Shown one piece after another: positions 49,819-62,076 of a DNA stretch of 64,000 bases (position 1 is its first letter; every line of letters begins with the position of its first letter). Where the stretch lies: NCBI GenBank assembly GCA_030685235.1, contig MU839237.1, positions 28,274-92,273 on the forward strand, read 5' to 3'. This DNA comes from Copromyces sp. CBS 386.78 (lineage: Eukaryota > Ascomycota > Sordariomycetes > Sordariales > Sordariaceae). A program made the translations under genes and the position numbers. Under the pieces are notes generated by a model. The model ran no database searches, was not told the origin of the DNA, and saw only the letters and a list, made by a program, of their open reading frames with translations.

Positions 49819-50350
49819 ACGTATACTTATAATTATTATTAAATACGATAATAAATTCTATAACGCTAAATACTATAATAGTAAACGTATATTTAAAAAC
49901 GTTACTAATACTATTAATTTGGTATAATAATTATATTGGTAATTTTAACAATATTGAAAATTGAAATTAATTATTAGGCGGATTTTAAAGATTTAAGGAC
50001 TTTATACTAGCTAATATTTCGGACTCGAAGGTCGAAACGAATATACTTTCGGATTCGAAGGTCGAAAAAACGAATATATTTTCTAATATCGGAAATATAC
50101 GAATACGCCTAAAAACCGGGCGAATAATACCTATACTTATAATTATTATAAATATTTAATTAAAATTAAAATTAAGGGTACGACTAAGAGGAAGACTAGT
50201 AGGATTACTATTATAATTAATATTATAATTAAAAGGAGGACTACTACTATAACTACCGGGATTATTAGGCGGCGGCGGTTAATATTTATTTCGAAGGTTA
50301 GGAAATATTGCGTTAATTATATTCCGACAGCTACTAATTAAGACTTAGTA

Positions 50351-52048
50351 TTAAAATTCAATAGGACAAATTAATATATATTTATAGTTTTTATATAATA
50401 TATTACTACTATAATTACTTTATTAACCGCTATAACTATATCAAGGACTGCTATATTGACTACTATAGCCGCTTTAATAACCGCTTTAATAATTACTATA
50501 ATTATACTAATAACTACCTTAATAATCGCCGTAATAATCGCTATAGCTATACTAATAACCGCTTTATTAACCGCCTTAATAATTACTATAATTATATTAA
50601 GGGCTATTTTAGTAACTACTATAGCTATATTAAGAACCTTATTAATAATTATTATAAATACTACTATAATTCTTATTATAATAACTTTAATTATAGCCGC
50701 GGTCAATAAAACCCTTTTAATAATCTTCGTAACTATAACTATAACTTACCCTATCTTTGTATTTATAGCCGCTATTATTACTTCTATTATTATAATAGCT
50801 TTAATTTAGACTAAAAACGTCAAACTCTTCGGCCGCTATTAAGCGCTATTAATTAATATATAGGTAATTATTTTTCTTTAGTAGAGGAGGTAATTCGTCG
50901 AGATTAATTAGAGTATAGGAAGTAACTTTTAAATTAAGCGCTCTTACTAGTTGAATAATTTAAAATACGAATTTTAAAAGTACGTTAATAAATTAGTCGC
51001 GTTTAATATATTTATACCTCTTTTTAAAAGGTAAATTTATATATTTATTACGCATATCCTTACGTAGATTCTCGTCGGTACGCTACGGTATATTAGGGAT
51101 ACGGCCTTTATTTATAGCCCGCTCGAATTTAATAACCTTAAGCCAAATTATACTTATATTCTAAAATTCAGTCTGGAGGTAAAATTAAATAAGGCTATTC
51201 TTATTGCTAAAGGAATCTTCGTAATTAATATACTTAGCGATATATTTGTACATCTAGTCGAAAATACGTTTATTAATTTAGTTCGAAATAAGCTTTTTAA
51301 ATATTCGCTTATACTTAAAATTAGGGGAGTCCAAATCGTATTCTAATATATACGGGTTATTTATAATAACTATATTTAAGAAGAATTATCGTATACCGAT
51401 AATAAGGTAATAAAATTTTAGATATCGGTAGGTATCTAAAGTATATTAGCGAAGCTTTTTAAACCTTTTTTTCCGAAGATCGATTTAGAAATTGTATACC
51501 CGCTTAATAATAATACCGGCAAACTAATTGTAATAGAATAAGAATAACGACTACTATACTTCTTTATTAATTTTATTAATAATAGCTAAATTATTTTTAG
51601 GAATTTCGATATTCCGAAGGATATTAATATAATAGAGGGTTTCGTAATAATTAGGATTGGGAATATAATAGTAATTATCTTCAATAAAATTATACTATAA
51701 ACGACTAAGAATTTAACTAATCTATTAAAGCTTCCAAAGATTAGTATAGGTTGGAAGCTCGAAATATTTTGGGTAGGCGTTTTCTAAAGGACCTTTATTA
51801 TCCCACCTACGGCGATTTGAACCGCTACTATCTTGAATAGGCGTCTCTAGATGTTGGCCGGTATAATTAGCCCTAGATAGATTAGGGGGGTTAAAGTCCT
51901 CTTCGTCGTAATCGATATAATTAGAAGCAGAAGCATCCTGGTTATTAGAAGTAGAAGTATTACGGTCGCTAGGCTTATTATCGATATTGCTGAGACTAGA
52001 TGTATTAGAAGTGCTAGACGGTTTAAGGGTATTAATTGAAACGCCCAT
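50351..52048 (-). pseudogene. RIP-killed gene for a low-complexity protein
   Basis: ATG at 52048. The first 107 codons are open and rich in Ser/Thr/Asn/Asp (for example S-S-T-S-N-T-S-S-L-S-N), looking like a disordered N-terminus. The frame then continues about 300 codons with TAA/TAG stops only and a Lys/Tyr/Ile-rich core (Y-E-T-L-Y-Y-I-N-I-L-R-N). Through 50820-50371 it reads as short units such as Y-S-Y-S, S-N-Y-x-G-G and S-G-Y with Gln-type stops between them, a Tyr/Gln/Ser/Gly-rich tail. One TGA near 50430 and the uncertain last stop make the 3' end tentative. RIP is light at the start and heavy after. No family recognised. Confidence 0.55.
50371..50800. repeat. Degenerate tandem repeat in the 3' part of that gene
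   Basis: Units of roughly 18-36 bp built on GCTTTAATAATTRCTATA and CTATACTAATAAC recur over 430 bp. They leave long open frames on both strands, which are side effects of the repeat. In the minus frame continuous with the gene they encode the Tyr/Ser/Gly/Gln-type motif. Confidence 0.65.
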
Positions 52049-52061
52049 CCTTCTACCGTAG

Positions 52062-53045
52062 AGGCGCTTCGATCGGGGGGCCCAAAAGTGACATGGAAGA
52101 ACCGCACCAAACCGTACTGGGAAAGGGGGGGTTTAGCGAACAGTTACAAAATGGTTGGTAATTTTCAAACCGTAAATTTACAGTTGGTTTTCGGCTAAAC
52201 GTTTACCAAGCGTTGATGAACAGTTGATACAGGCCAAACCGTTTTCAAATAGTTGATATAAATAAACGTTTAAGTATAGGTTAATATTTAACCTAAATAT
52301 TATTGAAAATTTGAAAACAGATGCTTCGAATTAGAAAAAGAGAAAGAACGGCTGCTACCACCTTCTGCTACCCAACGAAGTATAAAGTCTACATCAGAAC
52401 GAAAACTTTACACTTCTTCCTTTTTCTCTTTCCAACTAAAAACCTCCAAGTCAATCAAGGAATCGGACAGCCCGTTCACCAAGTCATTATCCTCCAAGTG
52501 GAAATACCAAGTAGTATCGCAAACCAATACCTTAATAAATAGACTGCCCGGCTCTTTACTATTATCTTTATCTCTTTTTTCTTCTTCCTTTCTTTATTTC
52601 TTCTCTCTCCTTCTTAGCAGGGAGACGAAGATAGATAGTTGCCAATTGATTTTTTTCACCAGAAACCAAATGCATCAATGTGACTGTGACCGTGATCCTA
52701 ATTATGACCGTAATCCTGACTGTGACCGTGACCGTAACTGTGACTGTGACTGTGACCGTGACCCTGACCCTAACCCTGATTGTAACCGTAATAATTGTTT
52801 TCAAATAATTTATATACATTCCAACGCTTGAGAATTTAAACGTTTATCTTACCAAGCGTTGGAACCTATTTAAACGTTTATTTTGTCAAACGTTTAAAAA
52901 ATTTTAAACTGCTACTACACAGCTGGGAAATTTACCAACGTTTACGACCCCCCAACAGTCAAGCGACAGTAAATTTGCTGTTCGCTAGACCCCCGCCTTC
53001 CTAGTACGGAAGGTCGTAGTCCATGGGCCCACCCATCGAAGCGCC
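52062..53045. mobile_element. Foldback element FB2, imperfect arms
   Basis: The left edge (52067 onward) GGCGCTTCGATCGGGGGGCC and the right edge, reversed, GGCGCTTCGATGGGTGGGCC match. Further in, CCGTACTGGGAAAGGGGGGG and TAGCGAACAG recur in inverted order, and AAACGTTTACCAAGCGTTG-like pieces lie in both arms. About 980 bp, little RIP. No clear TSD. Interior holds a short frame at 52321-52542 (unsupported) and a TGACCG-type minisatellite. It sits just upstream of the gene start at 52048. Confidence 0.65.
52679..52795. repeat. (TGTGACCG)-type minisatellite
   Basis: Irregular TGTGACCGTGACC hexamer-based repeat of about 115 bp in FB2. It produces long frames on both strands (Val-Thr-rich and Asp-Cys-rich) that should not be read as genes. 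Confidence 0.85.
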
Positions 53046-53400
53046 GAAACTGGAAGGAGCGGCGGTTCTGTCTATACTAGGCCAAATGCAATTAATTGCG
53101 GAGCCCATATTCCCAATCAGGAAATTCTGTCGAGTTGCCAAACTCGGGAGGCCTTTGCATTAAACGCTCGGCAATACTTCTTCTCACGAAAAAGATGTAT
53201 CCAAATGAAAAAAACCGTTAAAATGTTCGCTTCAATTATGCGGTCATTTTAGTACTTTTTACATCGTATTACGAGGTGTGGTTGTTGAGAAAAATCGAAA
53301 AGAGTAGTTATTTGAATGCGACTGCGGTGAATACGATTGTGGCTGCGATTGTGGCTGCGATTGTGGCTGTGATTCTGGGCAGCCGTAGATCCTTGAGGTT
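53046..53400. other. Un-RIPped spacer, no gene
   Basis: Normal-composition sequence with a short GATTGTGGCTGC repeat (about four units) at 53334-53378. The 63-codon plus frame at 53276-53467 runs through this repeat into the SINE-like element and is not supported. Confidence 0.5.
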
Positions 53401-53410
53401 CAAAATGACT

Positions 53411-53573
53411 AAGTTTTTTTCTTTACTAATAACCCTAACCCTAAAAGTAAAAAGGGTACTAAAATAACCGCCATTTCTTAGCGGTTATTTTGCACCCAGC
53501 CAGATGTCCGTGCGTCCTCTATTTAACGAGAAATCTTAGTTTTAAAACAATTTACCGAAGTGGTCTTTAGAAA
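53411..53573 (+). repeat. SINE-like dispersed repeat, copy 3
   Basis: Same landmarks as copy 2, including the CCCTAACCCT motif, a CCGCCATTTCTTAGCGG hairpin (one RIP change) and the AGATGTCCGTGCG segment. Followed by an A-rich tail. Confidence 0.75.
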
Positions 53574-53576
53574 AGA

Positions 53577-53580
<4 letters not shown>

Positions 53581-53607
<27 letters not shown>

Positions 53608-53808
53608 TTTAAAAAAAAAAAAAAAAATTTAATTTTAAAATAAATAAAAAAATTTTAAAAAATTTTAAAATTAAAATTAAAATTAAAAGATTAAAATTAA
53701 AATAAGAATAAAACTAAAAATAAAAATAAAAATAAAAATAAAAATAAAAATAAAAATAAAAATAAAAATAAAAATAAAAATAAAAATAAAAATAAAAATA
53801 AAAATAAA
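53581..53808. repeat. A-rich tail and (AAAAAT)n microsatellite
   Basis: Poly(A) runs followed by about 17 AAAAAT units. It mirrors the (TTTTTA)n end of copy 1 and looks like the expanded tail of SINE-like copy 3. Confidence 0.9.
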
Positions 53809-53824
53809 AGATTTATATCTCCGG

Positions 53825-53848
53825 CTAGAGGTCCGCACGGACCTCTAG
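53825..53848. repeat. 24-bp palindrome at the end of the tail
   Basis: Two perfect 11-bp arms, CTAGAGGTCCG and its complement, around a CA spacer. CTAGAGGTCCG is the same segment found inside each SINE-like copy. Confidence 0.85.
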
Positions 53849-54594
53849 TAAGGAAATAATTTCGATTTTAAAGAATTAAATTAATATGTATTTTAGAAGA
53901 TAGGCGTTTCACTACCTCCCTCGGGCATATCCAGCTCCGCCCAAGGGAAGACTATATTATCGCTAAGCTCTTTATTATAATATTTGTTAAGTGGTTAATT
54001 ACCCTTAGTAAATATAATTTCGATGCCTATTATTGAGCGAACCCCGGTAGTTTAGTTTGCGGTAGTAAGCGACTTCGTAAAGATTATAGTATTGGATTTT
54101 TTATTAGGTTTTTCGAAAAATAACAGTGAAAGTTTTACCTTCTTATTCTTTTTACCCTATATTATACGGAGTCTTTCTATAAGCCGTTCCCCTATTACTT
54201 TATTTTCATTTAAATTTAATTCGGAACTATTAAATTTATTATTTAAAGCGTCGATTAGTTTAGGCGCCAGCTTAATAGGCTTAACGGGCTTAATTAGCCT
54301 AAGAATCGGCTTAGGCGGTTATTTAAAAGTATTTTTCCTTAATTTAATATTTTACTTTCGTTTAGTATTTTTTTCGCTAAAACAATTTTATTCTTCCAAT
54401 TAAACTTTCCGAAATTCTTTAGCTTTTAACTTAACTAAGCGCTTACACTCTCGTTTATAGGTTTCTTCGGTAGCCCATTCGAAAATATTAAAACGCTATA
54501 TACTAAATTCGCTCATAGTTATACTTTTAGTATTACGTATATAGTTTTACTACGACAACTCCTATTATAACGACCTTTTTTTAATACGCTTCTA

Positions 54595-55062
54595 GGCGGG
54601 GATAATTTTCTTTTTACCTTATTAATTTTATTAACTTTACTAAGATTACTAAACTTATTAAATTTACTAATTTTATTAGACTTACTAAGCTTATTAAACT
54701 TTTTGGGCTAAGGTAAATAAGTGTTGGGGGGGAAATTGGCTATAACTACTATAAGGATTAAGAGGAGGTAGTTATTAGCCTTATTAGCTACAACCGCTAC
54801 GACTAAAAGGGGGGTTTTAACTACGACTACGGCTTAGACTAAAAGAGGAGGGATATTATTGGCTTTATTAGCTACGACTATAATTAGAAGGATTAAAAGG
54901 GGAGGGATATTAGCCTTAATTATAATTAAAAGGATTAAGAAGGAGGTTTTAACTTTAACTATTATTATAACCTATAGGAAGTATTTACTAGCCTTATTAA
55001 AGACTAAAAGGGGAGGGATATTAGTTTTAACTACGATTAGAAAGATTAAAAGGGGGGTATTA
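54595..55062. repeat. Tandem repeats within the Gln-rich gene
   Basis: Two types: a 9-bp unit of the kind TTTAATAAG at 54615-54702 (the x-Gln-Gln triplets), and longer GGGGAGGGATATTAGCC units with AATTAAAAGGATTAA between them at 54860-55060, encoding the Y-P-S-P-F blocks on the minus strand. Plus-strand frames here are shadows. Confidence 0.65.
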
Positions 55063-55299
55063 TAGCTATCGGTTTAGTAACTAAGTCTAATATTTAACGA
55101 AGTTATCGTAGGGTAGGAAGTTTAATATATCTTTATATAGCCGTAATATACTTAAGCGAGGTATAGTAGTATCTTATATTAGATATTACTAATATTATTA
55201 GTATTATCTATAATATTATTACTATTTATAGGATTATTATTTATAATATTATTAATTATAACGGCTATATAATATTATATTAGGGGTAGTTATAATAAT

Positions 55300-58200
55300 A
55301 ATAATAATAGTCTTATTCCCTATGCTACTTATCTATAGCGCCTTATTAGCATGGGGTACTTCTCCTAGTTCTCTAGAGGAAACCGTGTAGTAATAAGCGC
55401 CGTCGGATAAAAACCGCCAATTCCTTTCGGTCGCAAATAAATCGCGCCTACTCTATTTCGATTCTATCTATAGCGGTACTTACTTACCGCTTTAATAAAT
55501 AAATTACTTCCTTTCTACCGCCTTCGATCTAATATTAGAATAATCGAAATACTGTTCCTGTATGCCGTTCCTTCCTTTTAAACCGTTTATAATAATCGTC
55601 CCTTCTTTATTATTTACCCTTACTCCCGCTTCGTTATTATCCCCTAAATTCCTATAATTCTATTAAAGTTTATATAAGCGTAAGGGCCCCTTCTTTCTTT
55701 CTATATAAAAACTCCTCCCTACCGCTATTTTTTAAACTTTCTTTTCTTCCCTATTTAATTAATTTTTAAAATAGTATCCTCTTCTACTAATTATACTCCT
55801 AACTATCCTCCCGGCTATATATTTAACCCTTTAAATTTTATAATTTATATTAACTATAATACCGCTAAGCGTAATATTAACTTCGTCCGTATAATAGATT
55901 CCTTATCTTTTAAATTCTCCCGTTCCCCTACGCCCCCTTTTTCCCCGGCGCCCGAATTCTAAGCTTTTATCCGGGTATTAATTTCTAACCCCGCTTTTAA
56001 CCTTCCTCCCGGCCGGTAAATCTTTTTTATCCTTATATTTATTTCCCCTTCTTTTTACTAACTACGTTAATTAGTATTGTCTATTATATTCCCTACCTTT
56101 ATTATAACTTAAAGTTTACTAATTATATTTATAATACTCTATCCTTTAATATAATTATATTCCGTACGTTCTTTATAGAATATATTTATTATATTAATAT
56201 TAAGAGTAAATTTCTTTTTACAATTTTCTTTTCGTTTTCTTCTTTAATATTCTTCGAAACGCCGGTAAATAAAGTACTATTTATCCTATTATTAATATAA
56301 AATATATATTAAATACTCCGGTAAATTATTATAATAAATGTAATACTATTTAAATTATAATTATTACTTTATCCCATTCCTCAAATAATATCGGTCCTTT
56401 AATTCGTCGTTTCTATAACGCCTATATTAACTTCCTTAAAGATATACGTAAACGCTTAATTATAAACGGCCTCCTATATAACCCTAATATCTTTCTTTAT
56501 TATTGGAATATAAAGGTTAAAGATTATTAATATAAAGGATATTACGAAATATTCTTGGCCGATCGTTTTACCGCTCCCGTTTCCGGCTTTAATAGAGGAA
56601 ATATTAATATTAAGTCTCTAATAATAGTTAATAGCCCTATTAATCCCCCTCCGGCTAATAAAAATTAGGTTTAATAGCGTTGTAAAATTATTAAAAATTA
56701 AGAATTAATATTTAATATATTCCGCGAACTCTTCGCCTGTAAAAAACGTTAGTAGTTACTTCGATACTACTTTCGTAATTAAATAATTACCGTAGTTAGT
56801 ATAATTTAATTCCTCTTCCTCTTATTTTTCCCGTATTTTCTTATTCTAATATTATAATCGAATATATTTACGAATACTACGCGAATTTATTATACTACTC
56901 TCCCTTTAATTCGATTACTAAATAATATTTATTCAATTTATTAAACCGTAATACTTACGAAAAAATTCTTTCAATTTAGGTTCTATCGTCTAAATAAATT
57001 TAAAACTCTTCTTTCGTCTATAGTTAATCGGTTACTATTATTTAATAATCGGCTATTTATAAATAATTTAAGACGATATATATAAAAGTTTCTTTACCCG
57101 TACTATAAAAATAAATTAGTATTATAATATCCGGAACCTTCTTCCGGAAGAGGAAGGACCAGAAATTTATAACTTCTATCCTTATTTAGGTAAGAAAGGA
57201 ATTTTTCGCTTTAAATAATAGGTATTATTCGTTATTATCCTCTAGTTATTAGGCTTTCTTTTTTTGTCGTTTCGTACCGATTATATACCGTTTTATAGTA
57301 TTATTACTAAACTTCGGGTTAAAGTCGGCAATAGTAAATTCGTACCGTCGGCCTAATTTAATTATTGCTACCGCTAATTAATAATTATAGTACGATATCT
57401 ACTTTCTTATTATTACTTTTTTTAATTACCTTTTATAATCTATAACGGTTAATTTTAATATTTATAACGGGGGTAGTAGCGCCCCCATTACCGGGGGTGG
57501 ACCTACTATAATCGTTAAAAATTTCTTTATTAATATTTATTCTTTAGCTTACTTAACTTTAATAATATTATTTTCCAATTTATTAGCGGGTAGCTAACTT
57601 TTTATTCTCTTTATTTAAATACGGCTAACTATTTAAATTATAGTCCTTCGGACGAACCTTATTTAATTCGTACGGGCAAACCTTTTTTCGAAGGCCCTAA
57701 CCTATTTATTAAAATAGAAGTTAAATAGCGGATAAAAGGTTTTTATTTTTAAATTCTTTACTAATATAGTTTTATACGTTCCGGTAATAATTTTTAAATA
57801 TTTAATTTAGTATTTAATTAATTTAATTACTATCCTTCGTAATTTACTATAAATTTTAATCGGTTAATAGAAAGTTAATATTCCGTATATAATCGTATTC
57901 CGAATATACTTAATATAAATCTCCCTCGCTTACGTAAAAGAATAACCCTAAATTTTCGCCGCTAATTATATTAGTATATTCGTCTATATAATTAATTTTT
58001 TTTTTTTTATTTCCGCGTATATTCGGTAATTGAACTTCCGATTTAGCTAAACCCTAAAGAATTTAATCGATTCTATTAATTTAAATACGATTCTTTTAAT
58101 TTAAAGAATTTCCGTTTTTAATTCCTTCGTTCGTATAAAATATATAAATTTTATTTTACTTATTTCGAATTCTATCCCTTTTTTAACTATTTAACCCGAA

Positions 58201-61200
58201 TAAATATTTTATATTATTTAAAGCGTCCGATAATTTTCTTCGGTAATTTTAATTACTGTAATAATATTAATATCGTTAGCGAAGCCGACGGTAATTGTAT
58301 TTTAGATAATAATTAACTTATAATATAATAGGGTAATAAAGAGAATAAAAAGGATTAATAAGAAGGGGGAACTTTATAATATATTTACTATAATATTATA
58401 AAGTTAGGAAGTTTTGTCGTTGAAGAAAAGAAAACCTTTTCTTCTAGTAACGAAATTATTAATTTATTAGAAGATTTATTTCGGGAATTATATTTCCTAT
58501 AATATATATAAAAGTTATTTATAATTAATTCTATTGAATACGCCCTTTAAATCGAAGAGTATAAAAGATATTATAACTTTAAATTTTTATATTGTATAGA
58601 CCGCGTCGGTAACTATTTGGACGGCGAATTTAATTAAATAGTTTGCCTAATTACCTATTTAGCGTTCCGGGAGGAAATTATATTCTTCTACTACTTATAT
58701 TAATTTCTTTATTATAAAGGCTTCGAAAATTTTTTTAACGTTATTTAAAAGCGATATAGGCCGCTATACCCCGGCTAATTTTTATTATTCGGCGCTTTTT
58801 CTAAATTTTTTAAAAATAATTACTTTCGTATTTTTAAATTGCTAGGGGAAGTATTTAAACCGGAGGCTTGCTATAGCGAAAGCCGTTATTATTTATTTAA
58901 AGGGTTTTTTAAATATTTTTAAAAATTTATTTAAAAATTAATTAATATTTAATACTTTATTAAGCGCTATCCTTAAAAGGATTTCCTGGATATCCTTTTC
59001 GGTAATTAAATTATTAATAAGTATTAGGGTATTGCCGTTTAATAATTAAATCTAATTTAGTAAATAGTTCGTCGGAATTTTTACTTTTGGGAAGAAATAG
59101 TCGGTAAAAATGCTTATTTTACTACTATAATTTTCAATTTTATTCGCCCGCTCGTTTTATTTAAAGGGTAGTAATTTTAGTAGATTTATTAAATAATAAT
59201 TTTATATCCTAATTTACTTTTCTAATAATTAAAATTTATTTAGGTCTTTTAACGTATTTATAATATAATTATACTATTTCGCTTTTTAAATCTTCGTAAT
59301 AAATTTCTTTTTTTTTATTATTACTTCTATAAATTCTTTTTAATTTAAAGGCGTCCGGTTCCTAAATTAAATTTACTATTTCTATTATACTTCCTACGTT
59401 ACTATTTTATATTTTAAATTCTACTAATTTATTTATTTTTTCCGACTTTTCTTTTAATATAGGATAAATTCTTCTATAATACTAATAAATTTACTATTGA
59501 ACCTATTAAATTCTAATTCGAATTTCTCTACTATTTCAATCCCTTTTAAAATTAATATTCGTTTTTCCGCCGCTTCCCGCACCTTTTCCGTATCTATTAA
59601 ATTTTAATTAAATTTTTCTTCTATTTCTATTTTTTTATTTCTTTTTCCTATTTAAATTTAAACTTTTTAAAGGTAATAGTCCGAACTTATTTATTTATAC
59701 TATTATATTCCCTAATATTCGGCCTCAATACCTTATAAAATTTATATATAATTGATTATTCTATTTTTCTCTCTTCTAATTGTATTTCCGAATTTCGTTA
59801 ATTCCTTATAGGGGATAACGAGGCTAAGCTTTTATCGCTATATTTACGTAAATAATTTTATAGCGCCCGGGTTAATCCTATTCTCTAAATTCTAATTGTG
59901 GTAATAGAAATTATGATCCCCTATAATTATATATTAGCCGGCCGGGAATTTTTCTTCGAAGAATTCGAAAAGGGGAAACCTTTATTAATATTCCGGCGTA
60001 CCTTAGAAGAAAATAAGGGAGCAAATAGAGTAAACGGTTATTAATTTTCGTAAATTCTTTAATATTGTTATAGTTTAATCCTTTTTAATCTAGAAATTTA
60101 AATCCTTTAAATTCTACTTTTTATTTATATAAATTATTGTTCTACCCTTCTCTAAATAATCGATATTATAATATTTACTGCCCTTCGGCCGGTAAATATC
60201 CCTATTTAAATTCTTACCCGGCTTTTAAATTATTATAATATTATAAATTTCCTCTTATTCGAATAGCGTTTTCCCTCTTTCGTATAGTTTCCTTATATTT
60301 TAATAGAATATTTTCAATTAAATTATTAATTACTCTATAAAAGGTTTCCTTTTAATTTAATAATAGGCTAGGGGGGTATTATTTCTTCAGAAGTAATAAT
60401 AGCGATTAAAGGCGTAATAATAATAGAACTAGTACGGGTATAGTTATTTACGTTTTAAGAGTGGGTATAAACGTTTATTGGGCTTATATTTATAGGTTTC
60501 GGCCGAAAACTATTTTTAATTTTCTTAGAATAAATTTTTTTTCTTCCTTTTATAAATAATCTTTCTAAAGTCGTAATTAAACGGGAATTAGGAGGGGCGT
60601 TAAAAATTATAATATCCTTTTCCGGCTCTATTATTAGCTTTAATACTAATTTAATTAATTTTTTATAAGTAATAAAGTTGTAATGCCTTTCGGCGTAATT
60701 AATAAATATTTTCGTATAAACCGCTTTTACAAATAGGTATTTCTTTTTATCGAAGGCGAAATACCCCGACTTCTTATACGGCTTATAAAAAATTAAAGAA
60801 TTATTTTTATTCAAAGGGTAATTTTTTTTTCCTATATATAGCCCTTCGTATTTAACTTTATTATAATAGTTATAAGCGTCTTCCTAACGATAAAATCTCG
60901 CTATATATTTAAAATATTAATATTTAAAGTATTATTAGGCGGAGGCTATAATTTAGAACGGTTTATATACGTATATACTGCTATTTTAAAGGAAAAAGTT
61001 CTTTTAGAGGAAGATTATAGCTTTTATAGTCGCGATTTCTACTAAGAATATTCTTCTTTCTTCCCCTTCGCATTGTTTTTAAAATTTAGCCCAAATAATT
61101 TCTACTTCCTTATTCTTTTCCTTTATTTCTTATATAATTAATTCGGGTTATTTTATATCAATACTAACTTACGGGACTCCTTTAATTAAAATGGCTATAG

Positions 61201-62076
61201 TATTTAAAAATACGATGGCCTCTTTTCTAAAGACTTTTTTAATTTAAATTTAATACTTCTAATACCAATCTTTAATTAATTTATTGAAAATAATTATATA
61301 ATTTCCACTTATTATTATCTTAATAGCTACGCGGACTATTTTATATAGGCTCTTTTTTAAAGCGCTTTAGACGGCTTACTTTATATTATCGTTCGAATAT
61401 ATAGTAAATTCGGCGGTAATTTAAGCCCCCTTAATAATAAATTAACGTTCGTAATTAGAAGGGATAAACTTTTTAATAGTAATAGTAAATAAATAGTAGA
61501 GGATAGTATTAATTTTATCCGGTAATTTCCGGATAATATTAATTTATTTTTTTAAAGCTTTTTAAACGTCTTTTTTTATTTCCTTCGAAATAATTTTTTT
61601 TAAATTATTAATATCTTTCTTAGTAATAAATTAGGCTTCGGCGGCTTTATTTACCTTAAATATTTTGGACTTATTTTTTTTCATAAAAGTTTTCGCGAAT
61701 TCGAAAAAGAACTTTCGAATTTAACGATAGTCGTCGGTCGTTACGGCGGCGTAGTCCGTAGTTTTGTTCGCTATAACGATAAATTTCTTTATAGTTTTAT
61801 CGTCTTCTTCCGTTTTTTCCGAAGCTTTTATAATAAATACGGCGTCGGGGTCGTTATATTCTAAAATGCCTCCGAAGGGGTTATAAACGCTATTTTCGAG
61901 CCTACTCGCACCTCTATTAATTATTATCGGTAGCGACGGCTCAACGTTATCGCTATAGTCGTTGTAAGATATTGCTGAGGGGGTAAATAACCCTCTTAAA
62001 TCGATTGCTGTTGTCGGTTTTCGTTTTGGAGCACTTCCTAACCAGAAATCGGCGTTTCCGGTTTCGGCGTCGTTTT
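55300..62076 (-). mobile_element. LINE H, full-length Tad1-like element
   Basis: 6777 bp, 3' tail (AAT)n at the left. TSD TAGTTATAATAAT at 55287-55299 and 62077-62089. ORF1 occupies about 62060-60455 (its last 119 codons, 60814-60455, are open), ORF2 about 60200-56900, with the RT active-site region near 58272-58290 (F-A-N-D). The first ~230 bp (right end) are little mutated. It interrupts the Gln-rich gene, so it inserted while that locus was still readable or at least continuous. Confidence 0.95.
60455..62060 (-). pseudogene. LINE H ORF1 (gag-like)
   Basis: The N-terminal part near 62060-61860 keeps T-G-N-A-D-F-W-L-G-S and L-F-T-P-S-A-I-S, shared with LINE C. The C-terminal 119 codons carry the remains of the knuckle (Y-K-P-Y-K-K-S-G-Y-F) in which both Cys codons became Tyr by G-to-A change, and end in I-N-V-Y-T-H-S. 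The middle is full of RIP stops. Confidence 0.7.

Noticed and set aside
50456..50809. 117-codon plus frame of Ile/Leu/Thr repeats.
   Set aside because: Shadow of the tandem repeat; the minus frame is continuous with a convincing N-terminal ORF.
52568..52831. Val-Thr-rich and Asp-Cys-rich frames on opposite strands.
   Set aside because: Both are readings of the TGACCG minisatellite in FB2.
54092..54403. 103-codon plus frame of Leu/Phe/Ser character.
   Set aside because: It is antisense to the hydrophilic minus frame 54516-53893, which ends in un-RIPped, clearly protein-like sequence.
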